Part shown: in pieces, positions 21,201 through 32,945 of the stretch
Position numbering within the stretch: position 1 is the stretch's first letter
Layout of the letters: each line of letters opens with the position of its first letter
From: Astrothelium macrocarpum
Taxonomy: Eukaryota; Ascomycota; Dothideomycetes; Trypetheliales; Trypetheliaceae
Assembly: GCA_021030915.1 (NCBI GenBank)
Contig: JAGEMR010000025.1
Location: 1 to 64,000, forward strand
Length of the DNA: 64,000 nt
Direction: 5' to 3'
Position numbers and translations under genes: made by a program
Notes under the pieces: generated by a model
What the model was told of the DNA's origin: nothing
The model's database searches: none
What the model saw: the letters and a program-made list of their open reading frames with translations, nothing else

Positions 21201-23127
21201 CTATTCGACGTTGTAGTAATTCTCCTCAGGAATACCCTCAGTGGGCCATTCAGGAATCTTGACGGTGAAGCGCTTCTCTACAGCATCAAGGACCTCACGA
21301 TCCTGCTCGCTGGAGATGAAAGAGAGCGCTAGACCCTTTGTACCGAAGCGACCAGCACGACCGACACGGTGGAAATAAGAGTCGGCATCATTGGGAAGGT
21401 CATAGTTGATGGCGACGTTAATCTCGGCGAAATCTATTCCACGACCGAAAACATCGGTAGCAACGCAGATACGGGTCTCATTGCTCTTGAATTTGTTGTA
21501 ACGCTTGATGCTGGTAAAAGTTAGAACTTTGCTTCAGCTCTTCAAGAAGAGAGTAGACATGTGACATACCGCTCGTCTTGGTTGATACCAGAATGGACAG
21601 CAACGGAAGGGAACTTGCAGTTGTTGAGAATCTTGCTGAGCTCATTGGCACGAGCAGTGCTCCGGACGAAGATGATGACTTGTTTAAATGTGAGATTATC
21701 CAAGAACCAATTCAACTTGCGATTTTTCTCGTTCTCAGCCAGCTTGACGGTGTATTGCTGAAGGCCGTGAAGAGTGATTTTGTCGCCGTCACTATTAGCA
21801 TCGCCAACCGAAATTTCGCTCGGGTTCTTCATGAACTTTTTGGCGATGGGGCGAACTTCTGGAGATAGGGTGGCACTAAACATCATGACCTGCTTCTGCT
21901 GGGGAGTAGCACGGAAAATCTCTTGCACATCGCGGCGCATATCTTGATCAATATCAGACTTGGTTCCGAAATTTGGCCAATCGAGAAAACTCACCAATCT
22001 GGTCTAACATCTTGTCGCACTCATCCAGGACAAAGAATTGGACGTTACCAAGACGAAGCTTGCCATCGCGAACGAGAGCGTTGAGACGACCCGGGGTGCC
22101 GACCACAATGTTCGGAATGGTATCCTTATTCCCAAGAATGTCATGATCACGACTGATATTAAGTCCGCCATAGAATACGTTTGTCTTGACGTTCGGCATC
22201 CACTTTTGGAAGCGGGCGTACTCGTTGCGGATTTGATGAGCCAACTCACGGGTGTGGCACATCACCAGGACACCCACCTCCCCTGGAACGGGATCAAGCA
22301 TCTGAAGGGTGGCAAGGACGAAAATTGCTGTTTTGCCGAGGCCGGATTTGGCTTGGACGAGGATATCAGTGCCCAGAATGGCCTGAGGGATAGCACGCTG
22401 TTGGACTATAGAGCGTGGGACGAGTTAGAGATTGTTCGTCAAACAGAATTGGAGGCAAAAAGATTCGTGCGATCGTCCGTCCATCTTGTGAAATATTCTT
22501 GAAGCAATGATAGGTGTGGATCCTCCTCTTTCTGCATGTAGAGACGCGACATAACGTAACATAAACAACACGACTGCAACACATTGTTCGCGCCTTCGTC
22601 GAGGATCATATCTGCACCAAAGGTGTACTTGATGATCTGAACGTTTCCGCTACGTGGTCACACGGCGGCGGACTTGGGCTAGGCATGTAAAGAGCAGGTT
22701 TCCGGGACGTTTCCGCAACGCTGGTAATCCGGCCTCTTCCAACGCTGCGCGTAAGCTGCAAAGCGATTTGAACACGCAGAAACAACTATGACTCCTTCCC
22801 TTGATGTACTCATTGCTATAGAGGCTCGAAGATGGACGGACGGACGATCGGCGGTTAAGGTAGTGGAGGTGAGGAGGAAAAGTTTATTAGTGACTAACCA
22901 TCCGAAGGGTGTTCAAATCCGCTGTCCGCAATGGCCTTCGTAAGCTCGGCCTTGAGCAAGAAATCGCGAAAACCGCTGGAATGTATTCCCGCGTAGGAGC
23001 CCTTCTGGTCCCCATCTCCATCAGCCACGGCATCTCCTTTTTTGGCATCTCCGTTGGTAACAGTAGTGACGGGCTCCGTCTGGAGTTCCTCGTCAGAATA
23101 GTCAATAAGATCTTCTTCGGCAGACAT
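21201..23127 (-). CDS. sub2: ATP-dependent RNA helicase Sub2/UAP56 (DECD box)
   Basis: Sub2 acts in spliceosome assembly and, within TREX, in mRNA export. Minus-strand exons are 23127-22899, 22405-21995, 21942-21570 and 21510-21201, giving 440 aa, the normal length. The N-terminus MSAEEDLIDYSDEELQ and GIHSSGFRDFLLK are diagnostic. Motifs in order are VQQRAIPQAILG (Q motif), AKSGLGKTA, VVGTPGRL, LDECDKMLDQI, FSATLS, VAVHSG, RICVATDVFGRGID and HRVGRAGRFG. All splice joins keep frame: SD-VQQ, QI-DMRRDV and DER-IKRY. Introns 2 and 3 are 52 and 59 nt, whereas intron 1 (22406-22898) is 493 nt and contains an inverted repeat described separately. The stop (TAG, 21201-21203) follows EENYYNVE. It diverges from RPR2 across 349 bp. 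Confidence 0.96.
22470..22850 (-). repeat. Inverted-repeat arms inside SUB2 intron 1
   Basis: The 17 nt at 22470-22486 (CGATCGTCCGTCCATCT) pair with 22830-22850, whose sequence is the exact reverse complement plus one extra GGAC unit. On the transcript one arm lies about 48 nt after the 5' splice site and the other about 64 nt before the 3' splice site, so pairing would loop out about 340 nt. The pairing is seen in sequence; function is inferred. Confidence 0.7.
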
Positions 23128-23476
23128 GTTTGTGGTTTGCGACGCGTTGGTGAACAAACGGTAGAAGTTGGGTGGAAGTGAGAGAAGTGAGCAAAATGAC
23201 CACCGTAGCCTGGTCGGAAGGCAGTCACCGCAGCTTCACTGGGGTGTTCCTGCAACCAATATGCAGCGACAGGGAGGAAGCGCAAGCTTCAAGTGGTCGA
23301 AGAGATAGTTTGTCGTGAGGAAGTTGATGGTAACAAAGAAGAAGGCGAGGCAAAGAAGTTGTAAGCTGAGGAGGACCTCCAGGCTACAGTTGTGGGGGCG
23401 ACATTGGGCTAAGCCGCATTCGGCCCGGTCACTTGCACTTCACGCAATCAATACCAAATCCCCTGCATCGACGACA
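23128..23476. promoter_or_regulatory. Divergent promoter region, SUB2 / RPR2
   Basis: A 349-bp spacer lies between the start codons of two divergent RNA-metabolism genes. It must hold both 5' leaders and at least the core promoters. No TATA element is obvious. Any coupling of the two genes is inference. Confidence 0.55.
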
Positions 23477-24043
23477 ATGGCCAAGGACAAAGCTACTCGG
23501 GGAGTGTCGAATCCTCATTTACACGCCCGTGTCTCCTATCTCTACCAGGCTGCCAACTATCTCTCCTCTCAAGGAGGCCAAATTCCCGCTTCCGGAAATG
23601 GACCGGGTCTGGACCAACAAAACACTCAACAAGGCATTTCGCCGAAAGCAGACAAAGAAGTAACCAAAAGACTATCACCGCACCCTCTCGACAGACAGCC
23701 CGATTCACAAGGCCAATCTCGTCAACTCCTTGCCCATATGCGTGCTATCACACTCAAATCCCAAGTCCGTCTCTCACGTGAGGTCAAGCGATCTATCTGC
23801 AAGCGATGTGACACGCTTCTTATCCCTGGAAGCACCTCTCAATGCTCCATCGAAAACAGAAGCAAGGGTGGAAAGAAACCTTGGGCGGATGTGTACGTAA
23901 CAGAATGCTTGAAATGCGGTACGAAGAAGCGGTTTCCCATTGGGAGCAAACGTCAACCAAGAGGCCGTCCGAAGAAGATCGTAGAATCTGAAAACAGCTG
24001 CATCAAAGCTTCAACTTCGGAAGTTTCTGGTGAGCCAGGTTGA
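23477..24043 (+). CDS. rpr2: RNase P protein subunit Rpr2/Rpp21
   Basis: This protein subunit of nuclear RNase P helps process the 5' end of pre-tRNA. A single exon encodes 188 aa. The N-terminal segment (ARVSYLYQAANYLSSQ, about 17-32) is the helix typical of the family. The zinc ribbon uses C108-x2-C111 (SICKRCDTLLIPG) and C144-x2-C147 (TECLKCGTKKRFP). A 50-residue polar insert (about 34-85) separates the helix from the second helix (LLAHMRAITLKSQVRLS), and a basic tail (RQPRGRPKK) ends the fold. The start was chosen at MAKDKATRG because upstream in-frame sequence (from 23315) is not family-like. It diverges from SUB2. Confidence 0.9.
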   Translation: MAKDKATRGVSNPHLHARVSYLYQAANYLSSQGGQIPASGNGPGLDQQNTQQGISPKADKEVTKRLSPHPLDRQPDSQGQSRQLLAHMRAITLKSQVRLSREVKRSICKRCDTLLIPGSTSQCSIENRSKGGKKPWADVYVTECLKCGTKKRFPIGSKRQPRGRPKKIVESENSCIKASTSEVSGEPG

Positions 24044-25858
24044 GAGAGAAGGATTGCGATTAGCAATCCCCTCTCCTAACCCCAAGGGAGGTCTGCTACT
24101 GCACATGCAGCTCTAGATCAGCAAGCTTTTGAGGAACACGATGCTGCGCGATCCATTCTACTGGATATATTCTCCAGAACAGACCTTGGGCCAAATGTTA
24201 CATGATTCCGTTAGGTTGTGTCTCCTACACGGACTAAGATATTCCCTTAATGGACATCGTTTCATAGAGCAACAACGGTTACAGAACGCGTACACACAAT
24301 AAGTCTACAACCCCTGCCTCTAAGGAAAGGGAGTCACGTCCTTAGGCTAGATGAAATTCGCAGTCTGTCCTTCCTGACATGGAGCTAGCAGCAAACCTGA
24401 CACATTGGTCATATCAGAACCAACGTCAACCAATCAATTCCTTAGCAGCAGCAGCTGTCTTAAATTACTATTATATATTCTCCGGCACGATATTATTTGA
24501 ACTTTTGAGCATCCTGGTTCCGTCCCGAGTCCCATCTTAATCCTTATCTGGAATCCAAATTAGGAATATTCCCATGACACACGTTTGTCTCTAGAATCTT
24601 GATTCTGCTCATCCCTAATCTCTGCGACAGCTTGCACATGCTAGGGGCATAACTCCAACATCACCCTTGTTCTTTGCCGAACCCACACAAAATCGCTCCT
24701 TTCCAGAACGCTCGTTTTGCTCTGTATCTCCAGGCTAGTGCCTTTCGGGCTACCCCAATAGTCCCTCCGACCCAAAGCCTACTCCTCTTCCACGTAATTT
24801 ACTCGATGTACCATTATTCTTACCCCCAACGAAGCAGCGGGTAGTAACGGGCAGTGTAATTGACAGGGGCCATTCACCATTTCATAATCGGTGAGGGTTC
24901 AAACGGAGAATGACGGAAGTAGAATCGGGCCGATGATGAGAAAAGTGTGTCCTCAAAAGGCAAGACTATAGGTTCGTTCATGTGAGCGAATACACGATGA
25001 GCCGGCTTGTGGGATCCGAGAGGGGAGCGACGAAGATGGCAGTGATGAGTTGGTCGCTGGCGATGAAGAGATATTCATTCCTGAGTTGACCCGAAACATC
25101 ATCCAGGATGGTAGGGAAGTAGCTCAATTCATCGCTGCCATTGTTCACCCCGGCCCTTCGAGCGGATTCAGGAACCGTGAAACAGGTGTTCCACATGCGT
25201 AAACTAGTCAGAGGTCGTCGTGGTCCCCAATCTGCTCATCTTCAGACCCGATACAGAGTTCGTCCAGGACAGACTGTCGCCGATCCCAGTCCTGATCTCC
25301 CAGTTTCAAAAATAGCCTGGAGTTGCGACATCACCATTACGCGAGATACGGCAACAACGGAAATTCCAGTGTTTGCCTGTCGCTACGACTCAAGCTTCCA
25401 TATTAACCTGGATAGTTTCTTTTCAACCAGGAAATGGGATGTCCACAAGAGCAGTGACGAGGCGGCAAGAGCGAAAAGGTAACAGGTTTTCCTACAGCTA
25501 TATGAACAATTCCATGCTATTTTATGTAGGATTTTAAACAGTCCCTCATTTGTTGCTGAAACTGCATGCCAGATTGAACGAGAGCTGGCCGGCATTCGAT
25601 CATCCCGGCAAATAGCCCTGCGATAACCAGCATGAAAAATAACGATGGATTAGGTGGTGTGGTTTTTGTGTCAAAGTCGGGTTATAGTGATCCTGGGAGA
25701 AATCTGGGCGTTGTCGGCTGATGCAAGAGTCTATAGTCTTCCAAAGTCTAAGGGTTATCATGTCTCGTTTTTCGTTCATGTCATTATTTTTTCAAAGGGG
25801 CTTTCGCCCGTAGACAACCGTTCTAAAGTCTCGTTAGTCAAATGTATAGTTGACATAA
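24044..25858. other. Intergenic between convergent genes
   Basis: About 1.8 kb holding both 3' flanks. A minus-strand open frame at 24978-25196 (72 codons) has reasonably balanced composition but no recognised motif, neighbour exons or signal peptide, so it is not called. Nothing else stands out. Confidence 0.4.
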
Positions 25859-27103
25859 TCACAAGGGGTAACGCAACCCCTCAAGATAGAAGCCGTACCC
25901 TTCTTGATAGGCAAAATTCCTGGGATTTCTCAACTCGTCTCTCATGCGACCAAGAAACGCTTGTGCGGTTTGTACAGACATCTATACCACATGGTTAGCA
26001 AAATAATCTTACGCTTGCACGCCATCCCGAGCACGACTCACTCCTCCAGGACCCGTCAACAGTCTCAGCATAAACCCTTCAACCCCATCCATCATTCTCA
26101 ACTGATTCCACATGCCCAGCTCTCTCATTTTCGGATCTGTTGACCAGCCACCAATCGGCCACTTGAATCTCCTCTCTACCACCTGTGTGAAGCCTGCAGC
26201 GAGCACCTTTTCCTTGCTTTGCCGCCATATCCTAAACGTCTTCCCCCATCTCTCTCCACATTCCTCCACCATGTGTCCCCAAGTATTATAGAAGTGATCT
26301 GGCGGCATGCTATCCCCATCAGCCACGGGCCATACGCTGTGTTCCACGATCTCCACCCAGCCTCCAGGTTTCAAGCAGCGCCACGCCTGTTGCAGAAAGA
26401 AATCCCAATCCGGTATGCAGCCAAACATCTCGCGAATGTGTATGAAATCGAACCGATCATCAGGGAATGTCCACTCAAGCGTCACATCGTCAATCTCGAA
26501 ACTGCAATTGGGAGGCACAAAGTCTGGCTGAATGGGACTGAGGTCGGTGCCGGTGACACGGGCGCAAGGGAACTCGTCTGCCATATCGATGGCCCAAATA
26601 CCTGTGCCAGTGCCGATGTCGAGAATCTCGTGTACGTTGCCTTTGGTGCCATCGCCGATAGGCGCAAGGTGTAGGTTGCCGTCGAGAGTGATCAGGTACA
26701 TGTGGTGGGCAAGGTCGACGAGCTCGTTCTGACGGTCATCGTTGGGCCCCCAATAGGCGCCATCGCGGAAGGAATGGTAGCGGCGCCCGTTTTCGTAGCG
26801 ATAATCGGTAATGAAAGAAGCGAGTGTGTCAGTATCGTCGCCGAGGAGAGAAGCGCTATCGTAGGCAGAGTCATGGTCGTCTGTATAATGTGGGTCATTA
26901 GGATCCTGAGGCTGGAGAGTGAGGAGTGGATGGGTTGCGTTCAGAGGCTCGGAATGAGAAGAAGTACCGAAGATGGTAGGTGGAAAATATGTCGGCGCCG
27001 AGGAGTCAATGTCCATCTCATCGTGCGGTTCATCCTCCCCGGTGTTGCTAAAGATGGGCAAAGTTCCAGCATCATTGCGTTCCTCTTCTGCACCGTCGCA
27101 CAT
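25859..27103 (-). CDS. LaeA-like SAM-dependent methyltransferase 1
   Basis: Minus-strand exons are 27103-26042 and 25981-25859, with intron 25982-26041, giving 394 aa. Motif I is ILDIGTGTGIWAIDMADEFP (about 161-180), then TGTDLSPIQPDFVPPN and FEIDDVTLEWTFPDDRFDFI, with LKPGGWVEIVEH as post-motif. These are hallmarks of the large fungal LaeA-like, class I methyltransferase family. The preceding segment YRYENGRRYHSFRDGAYWGPND is also typical. The last exon supplies the family C-terminus (TAQAFLGRMRDELRNPRNFA), which proves the intron. Substrate is unknown; only a few of these relatives act in the velvet complex. An in-frame ATG at 27160 would add 19 hydrophobic residues; 27103 is preferred but unproven. 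A similar enzyme lies 10 kb away on the other strand. Confidence 0.88.
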
Positions 27104-28956
27104 GGTGGAGAGTAGCGCAATGCCTGACCCAAGATCAGGATTGAGATAGAATGGTACCAAAATCGCACTTGCTCCTTCCCTCGTTCTGGTCCATCCAAGA
27201 ATGAGATTGTCGATATTAGCACATGTATACGTGAGGGTAAGGGCCCGAATAGAGAAGCCAGCGATTTCACAGCAATCTAAGAAAGGCCAAAACGGCGCGC
27301 CTGGCTCTGGTATATGTACCCACGCGACTTCCTTCGCCTAGGGAGGCCCGGACGGCGAGCAAAGTCCGCCAAGCGCCGAGGCGAGGGTCGTAAAGGCGCT
27401 CAAGGTGCGAAACAAGGAGGAAATGAGGCTCAGAAATGCAAGAAGCTGCAGACCGGAGGATGGAAACAAGCGCACAGATATTGGGCCTCTGCTCCCGTCG
27501 TCTGAGTGCTGACCCCCCTCCCCCGGGAGGGTTGATGCTGCCCCGGTCCGGCAAGCAGCTGGACAAGGTCACGAACTTCCTTCAGCGTATGCTCTGCGCT
27601 AAGGCCCGCGGTCGCAATGACGGACTGGGTCGCGATGATGTCGACCGAGGGGTCCTTGCAGGGCGCGATGGGTCAGACGCCCCCGGATGGCGATGTTGGC
27701 CCTTGGGCTCCGTTCGGTGGAGGCGTCCAAACTGCTCTCGCTAACTAGACGAGAGACCCTGGTGCTTGCCGGCGAGCCATTTTGGCAGAGAGCAAGACGG
27801 ACCTCCTAATTCACTTGTGCGCGCCCACCCCAGTCAGTCAGCAAGAGGCCGATGTTCTCCTTTTTGCGAGGAGAGGGCAATCAACACTTCGGCCTAAGAA
27901 ATGTCCTCGTGCTCGGACACAAAGCTGGCTGGTGCTCGCGGCCCGTCCCTGATGTTGGTGGCAGCGCGCCGCTGACTGTAGGCCTGCGAGAAAAGCCCTA
28001 AAAGGGGTGCTCATGGCCATCTGAAGTGTGACCGACACGCTCGATTTGGGTGCTCGTCTCAGTCAGACTCGTTTTCGGGGTCAGCTATTGGTTTCTACAT
28101 ACTGTCGTCTGCCGCGCGCCAAACGTTGAGGCGTGCAGGAACGGCATTAGAGGATCCGCTGAAGGATTCATGGCCTGTGAAATGCAGTACCGCTGCTTAG
28201 TGCCGCATTGACGCCGTCTGCGCTGTCCGAAATTCATGACCGCTCCAGATGACTCGGCTTGCTAATCCTGTGGGAAGGAGATGGAGCCGAAGGATGGGCC
28301 GAGTCCGGTATTAAGGTACACTATCACATTCTTATTGTGGACGGTAAAACGATAGTGTAGCTATGTCCCCCTTTAATCTTGCAGAGGGTGTTTGGTGCAA
28401 GCGACTATAACAGCTCACAAACGCACGCATGCATGATAGACGAAATGAATGTTTGGATAGTCCAGCTACAGTGAACAACAAGCCATCTAACAGAAGAGGA
28501 AACATTAATTCGTCAGGCGACTCATTTCCCCAACCGGTTCGCTTGCAAAACATTGAATCTCCCATACGGACGCCAGCCAACAACACCCAATATCAAAAGG
28601 TCGGCAACGTAACCAGTGACCACTATTCCCGCTGATGCATTTCGCCGCCTTGATCGTCGCTTGCAGGATCTATCGATTCCTACCAAACCAGTGTAACGGG
28701 TATGAGAAGGAATGAAAAGCGAAGCAGAAATTTTTTTGGATCGAAGCATCGTAGCCTCAGATCTAAAAAGCAAAGAAAAAAGTCCCCGTACGCACGGATG
28801 AAGCTTAATGCGTATGCACATTCCCACAGCCGCATCGAAGCATTGCGCACAATGGCCCGCTTTCTGGGAGAGAAATTGCCAAGCTGAATACTCGATTGTC
28901 GCATTTTGGTGACTGTGCAACCTTTTGCTGCTTCGAGCGCTCGTGCACAGGTTGAT
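27104..28956. other. Intergenic with a GC-rich, gene-free block
   Basis: About 1.85 kb. From about 27290 to 28270 the sequence is clearly more GC-rich than its surroundings, yet holds no long or family-like frame. It may be the promoter and leader region of the minus-strand methyltransferase. From about 28310 the composition returns to normal; a short inverted repeat at 28317-28359 is listed separately. Confidence 0.45.
28317..28359. repeat. Short inverted repeat (9-bp arms)
   Basis: TACACTATC at 28317-28325 and GATAGTGTA at 28351-28359 are exact reverse complements 25 nt apart. It lies at the border between a GC-rich block and normal sequence. It could be a hairpin or binding site; nothing identifies it as a terminator or mobile element. 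Confidence 0.4.
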
Positions 28957-31232
28957 CTAAAAGATGGTACCGAATGCACCTTCTTCGTTCATAGTTGGCA
29001 ATGGTTTGCGAGGGCTGGTCGGTTTGCCATCCTCATCAGTAGCAGGCTTGCGGTGCCTATTGGAAAGTAGTTAGACGTCGGCCAATCACCAATATTAGGT
29101 ATCCCGCAAACGTGGCAGTGATCATCGCGGACAATCACCCACCCGTTCGGAAATACTCGTCGAAGTGGCAAAAACAAAACAAACGTACCTAAATGTAAAG
29201 CCGACAAATAGGCTCTTTCCCATCTTCTCGTCTCTTTCTGCCATATGCTCCAAAGCAGCCTGCTTCTCATGCACCTCCTTATATTTAGCCATATCGGCCT
29301 CGTTGCCAAAATCGTCGAAATAGCCAGCGTCCGTCTCGCCATCCAGCTCGGGTACAAACGGTGGTCGTTGTTGTCTCAGCTGGGACCAATCGACCTCCAT
29401 AAAATACGCATGCGCTTTTACCTCGTGTAGTGTTTTAATCCTGTCCTTTGGTATGCAGATCAAGCGGGTGATAAGATCCCATGTGCGCTTGGAAAGGAAA
29501 TAATTCGGGTCTTCGTACTCCGGCTTACGGAGCACTTTCCTCCAGTGCTTCAGGTTCTGCCAAGTCTCGTCTACGGTGGCACCGGCAAATGGAGGATATC
29601 CAGCCAGAGCTTCGAATAGCATGCACCCTAGAGACCAATAATCAACCGTGCCGTCGTATTCTTGGCCCTGCAGGACTTCTGGAGCCATGTAATCCGGAGA
29701 GCCAACGATGGATTTGGCATATGAAGCACCTTCGCGGGTACGCATGCTGCGGTAGTCATTTTGTCGCTGCTTTGTCGTACGGTCTTCGATAGGAGTAACG
29801 CCGAATGGTGCTGGATTCGCGCTGTCATTAACAGAAGCGAGCTTAACACGCATCGATTCAATCTTTGCGGGGGCGAGAAAGCCAGCAGCCAGGCCAAAGT
29901 CCGTAAGCTTGACATGGCCTATGGCATCGATGAGGAAGTTCTCGGGCTTGAGGTCTCGGTGGATATATCCTAATTGGTGGAGAGCGTCAACACAGCAGAA
30001 CATCTCGGCAATGTAAAATCGTGCATGCCGGTTGTGGAGAACGCCAGTATTATTTAGAAGAGTGCGGAAGTCACCACCAGGTACGTATTCCTAAAGTGGA
30101 GGTCAGTTTGCCATTGTCTACGCAGAGAGTGAGCTTACGCAAACGTACCATTGCCAAATATATGCTCCTGTCATCTTGAAAAGCGTAAAGCAGCTTCACC
30201 AACCATTCGCTCGTTGCATTTGTTAGGATATCACGCTCTGTCAAAACGTGTCTCACTTCATCCAATTTGAAGAGCAATTTTTTGCTCATGACCTTCAATG
30301 CACAAACCTCCTTTGTATCCTTCTTTTGTGCCAAGTACACCTGACCATAGCCGCCTTGTCCGACCTGTGTGAGAATTTGGAAATCACCATGTCGCAATCG
30401 TGTTCTGCGTTTGCGCAGATTGGCACGCTCTCGTCCGAGGTATTTAGTCAGCTTTTCATTGTATTCAGTTTCATCTGTAGTTGGTGGCAAAGGATTCTCT
30501 CTATTGAAGGCAGCAAGGCGGTTCTGGCGGTTATGGACATAGCTTAGGAGGTCAAAATAATAATCAAGGAAATCTATTCACATTAGTAAGAGATAGAGTA
30601 TCAAAATCGTCAGGCTTACAAAGCTGGGTAATGTTCGCCAGTCGCTTCACAGAAGGTTTCTGCAGCTTCTCCAATTCTACTGGAGATGGCCCACGGGAGA
30701 TGGTCTGTTGCTGCTGGGGAATATCAAGCTGTTCCCGTTGTTTGTAAGGAGCTTGGCGGTTCGCAGCAGCTTGGTTGTAACTGGCATCTTGCTTGTGCAA
30801 TGGCGATCTGGGTCCAGGTGAAGCGTTCTCTTTGTTTGATTGCCTCGTTGGACTTCCAGGGGCGAACGCGGTGTTGTCTACGTCTGTCGGATAGTCATTG
30901 TAGCGAGGTGACGCCAATTCTTCATTCAAGTTTTTGTTTGGCAATTGAGGCTGACGGTTGGCTTTGCTTGGAGAGCCATTTGTAGACGGCATAAGTCTCA
31001 TGGCATTCTCAAAGACGTTTGGTAGATCATTGGCTCCTGGAGGCAGTCGATTCTTGCTTGGACTGCCTTGAGGCGTTTGTGGAGGACTTGTGAAAGCAGA
31101 CTGTGTGGGAGTTCCGGGAGTTCCGGGAGTTTGATAGATCTCATTTCCAGAGCGAGTATGAAGAAGAGGTGGTGGAATAGGTAGCTTAAAGTCGTGCTTC
31201 TCGCTGAAGCCAGGGGGCGCGTTAGTCGCCAT
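28957..31232 (-). CDS. dbf2: Dbf2/Sid2-type NDR protein kinase (septation/mitotic exit)
   Basis: This AGC kinase of the septation-initiation/mitotic-exit network works with a Mob1 partner. Minus-strand exons are 31232-30620, 30573-30149, 30090-29189 and 29056-28957, giving 679 aa. Residues 1-200 are a Pro/Ser/Gln-rich tail. The Mob-binding segment follows (FLDYYFDLLSYVHNRQNRLA to KYLGRERANLRKRRTRLR). The kinase domain shows GQGGYGQV, CALKVMSKK, YIHRDLKPENF, LTDFGLAAGF and T-loop SIVGSPDYMAPE, with the NDR-type insert between DFG and T-loop. The hydrophobic motif FVGFTF lies just before the last intron and contains the expected phospho-Thr. MSKKLLFKLDEVRHVLTERD and the C-terminus fit Dbf2/Sid2 better than Cbk1. 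Introns are 46, 58 and 132 nt. If the last intron were retained, the tail after the hydrophobic motif would be replaced. Confidence 0.95.
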
Positions 31233-32945
31233 ATCTGGTGCGACTGCTTTGGGCGTGATTAGCCCTCGTGTGCGAAACGGACAAATAGGCGACAGCGGAT
31301 GTAGAAAAAATCGATTTCAAATCACAGTCTTTATACCAGTCACTGCTGATCAAAGACGCGGGAAAGGAAAATGGAACGAATGGAAGTCGGCCATAAGGCA
31401 TGAGAGTGAAGTTGGTGGTTCGAGTGTTGTTTTCATGGAGCATCCGCGTTCTCGCCGCCATGGCAACCGCAGGAAGGAGCAAAGCCGTCCATCTGATACA
31501 AGTATCACCAGCCTTATCCTTGTTACCGCAATCCTCCGTCAAACATTGTATCTCTGATGACCGTCGCAATCTAGAAGTTTGGTTGCATGTACACAGAGTC
31601 TTTCACTCCAATACGAAGGTCTCTCACATCGCTTATGGATCCACTCCACAGCCCACAGGATCACAGAATCACAGAATCAATGTCTTCCCGTTCCTCTTCA
31701 TTCCAGCCAGTGGTTGTACAATTGATGAGATGTACCGGCTGGGGGCAGCTTGCTAACTTCTGGAACCTGATTATAATTCTTGTGCTGTCGTCCTAAACCT
31801 TCTCTCTTATTGTCATGATAGACGACTAGAGCGGGTAGTTTCACAAATATTCCTTTTTACAAATGCAATCTTTCGCCTTGGCTCTGTGAAGACTGCTGAC
31901 GATTTTGTCGCTCATAGCATGGCCTTGTTCATCCCATCATCATTGACTTTGGTTCTATATCTCTTTGGTTGATCGAGGTTTTTGGATGTCTTCTGCTCTT
32001 GCATGTATTTTGAACAACCAATATTGCAGAGCATTTCTGGGAGAGGATGCATGGGTAGTGAGTATGTAGCAAAATACAGAATCAATCCGGATAAATTCGT
32101 CAAGTAGCATTTGATTATGGTTCTATAGATAGGCTCGTACGATAAGACTAATTTCAGTCATACAGATCTCTACTAATTCGTTGATAGTACTGCAGTCAAT
32201 TGTGCCCCTCTCGGGCTGGAGAAATAGCATTACGCTTTCGCTCTGGAGCACCGTTGAAACTACGAGCCGTGCCCATTTTGAAAGGGAAGAAAGAAAAAAG
32301 AGTATACAAAACTACGATACATTCTCATATCGATCTGTCAATTTGACTGAATCCGAAATTATCTTGCGCATAAGGTAACTCTTCCACTAAAATTGTTATT
32401 GGCAGAAGGCCGCACTGGGAGTCCACAGTAGGATGTGCAAAAACATGCTGTTTTGAGCCGTCAACAACGGAATGAACCCTGATGGATTATAGATCTTGGT
32501 ACGCGATCGGAAGCATACAGCTAGCCGAATCCGCCCAGATTGAGTAGTCACCATCAAGCACTATTACATCATGTGTTGCGCATTGGGATGATGCAGACCG
32601 TTTTTACGCGGCTTTTCTCCTTCAACTCAATAAGGTATTATTCAATAAAGTGTATCCGCGATTGGTAGCTATCAAGAAGCATTGCCAGCTATTTTATGCC
32701 TATCAGTACTCCATTATTCTGCCCTGGTAATCCGCTTTGGTGAGGCTCTGCAATACTCCTGTGCTTCTACACACTTGGCAACACTTGTAACCGAAAGTCT
32801 GAAGTAAAATGAACTTGCAACCGCTGTCTTGGCAAAATCTATTTCATCAATCGTATCTTATCTGAAGTCAATGTCAATATTACTGTAAGCATGTGAGCAA
32901 AAGTGGGACATGGCTTGTGGTTCAGGACATTAGTGTCAGATCCTG
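31233..32945. other. Intergenic, upstream of the kinase and downstream of the P450
   Basis: About 1.7 kb of AT-rich sequence. The left part should hold the promoter of the minus-strand kinase gene. No gene or repeat recognised; the open frames are short and without family features. Confidence 0.45.

Noticed and set aside
24978..25196. Possible small minus-strand protein (72 codons)
   Set aside because: Composition is plausible, but there is no family, signal peptide or splice context to support it.
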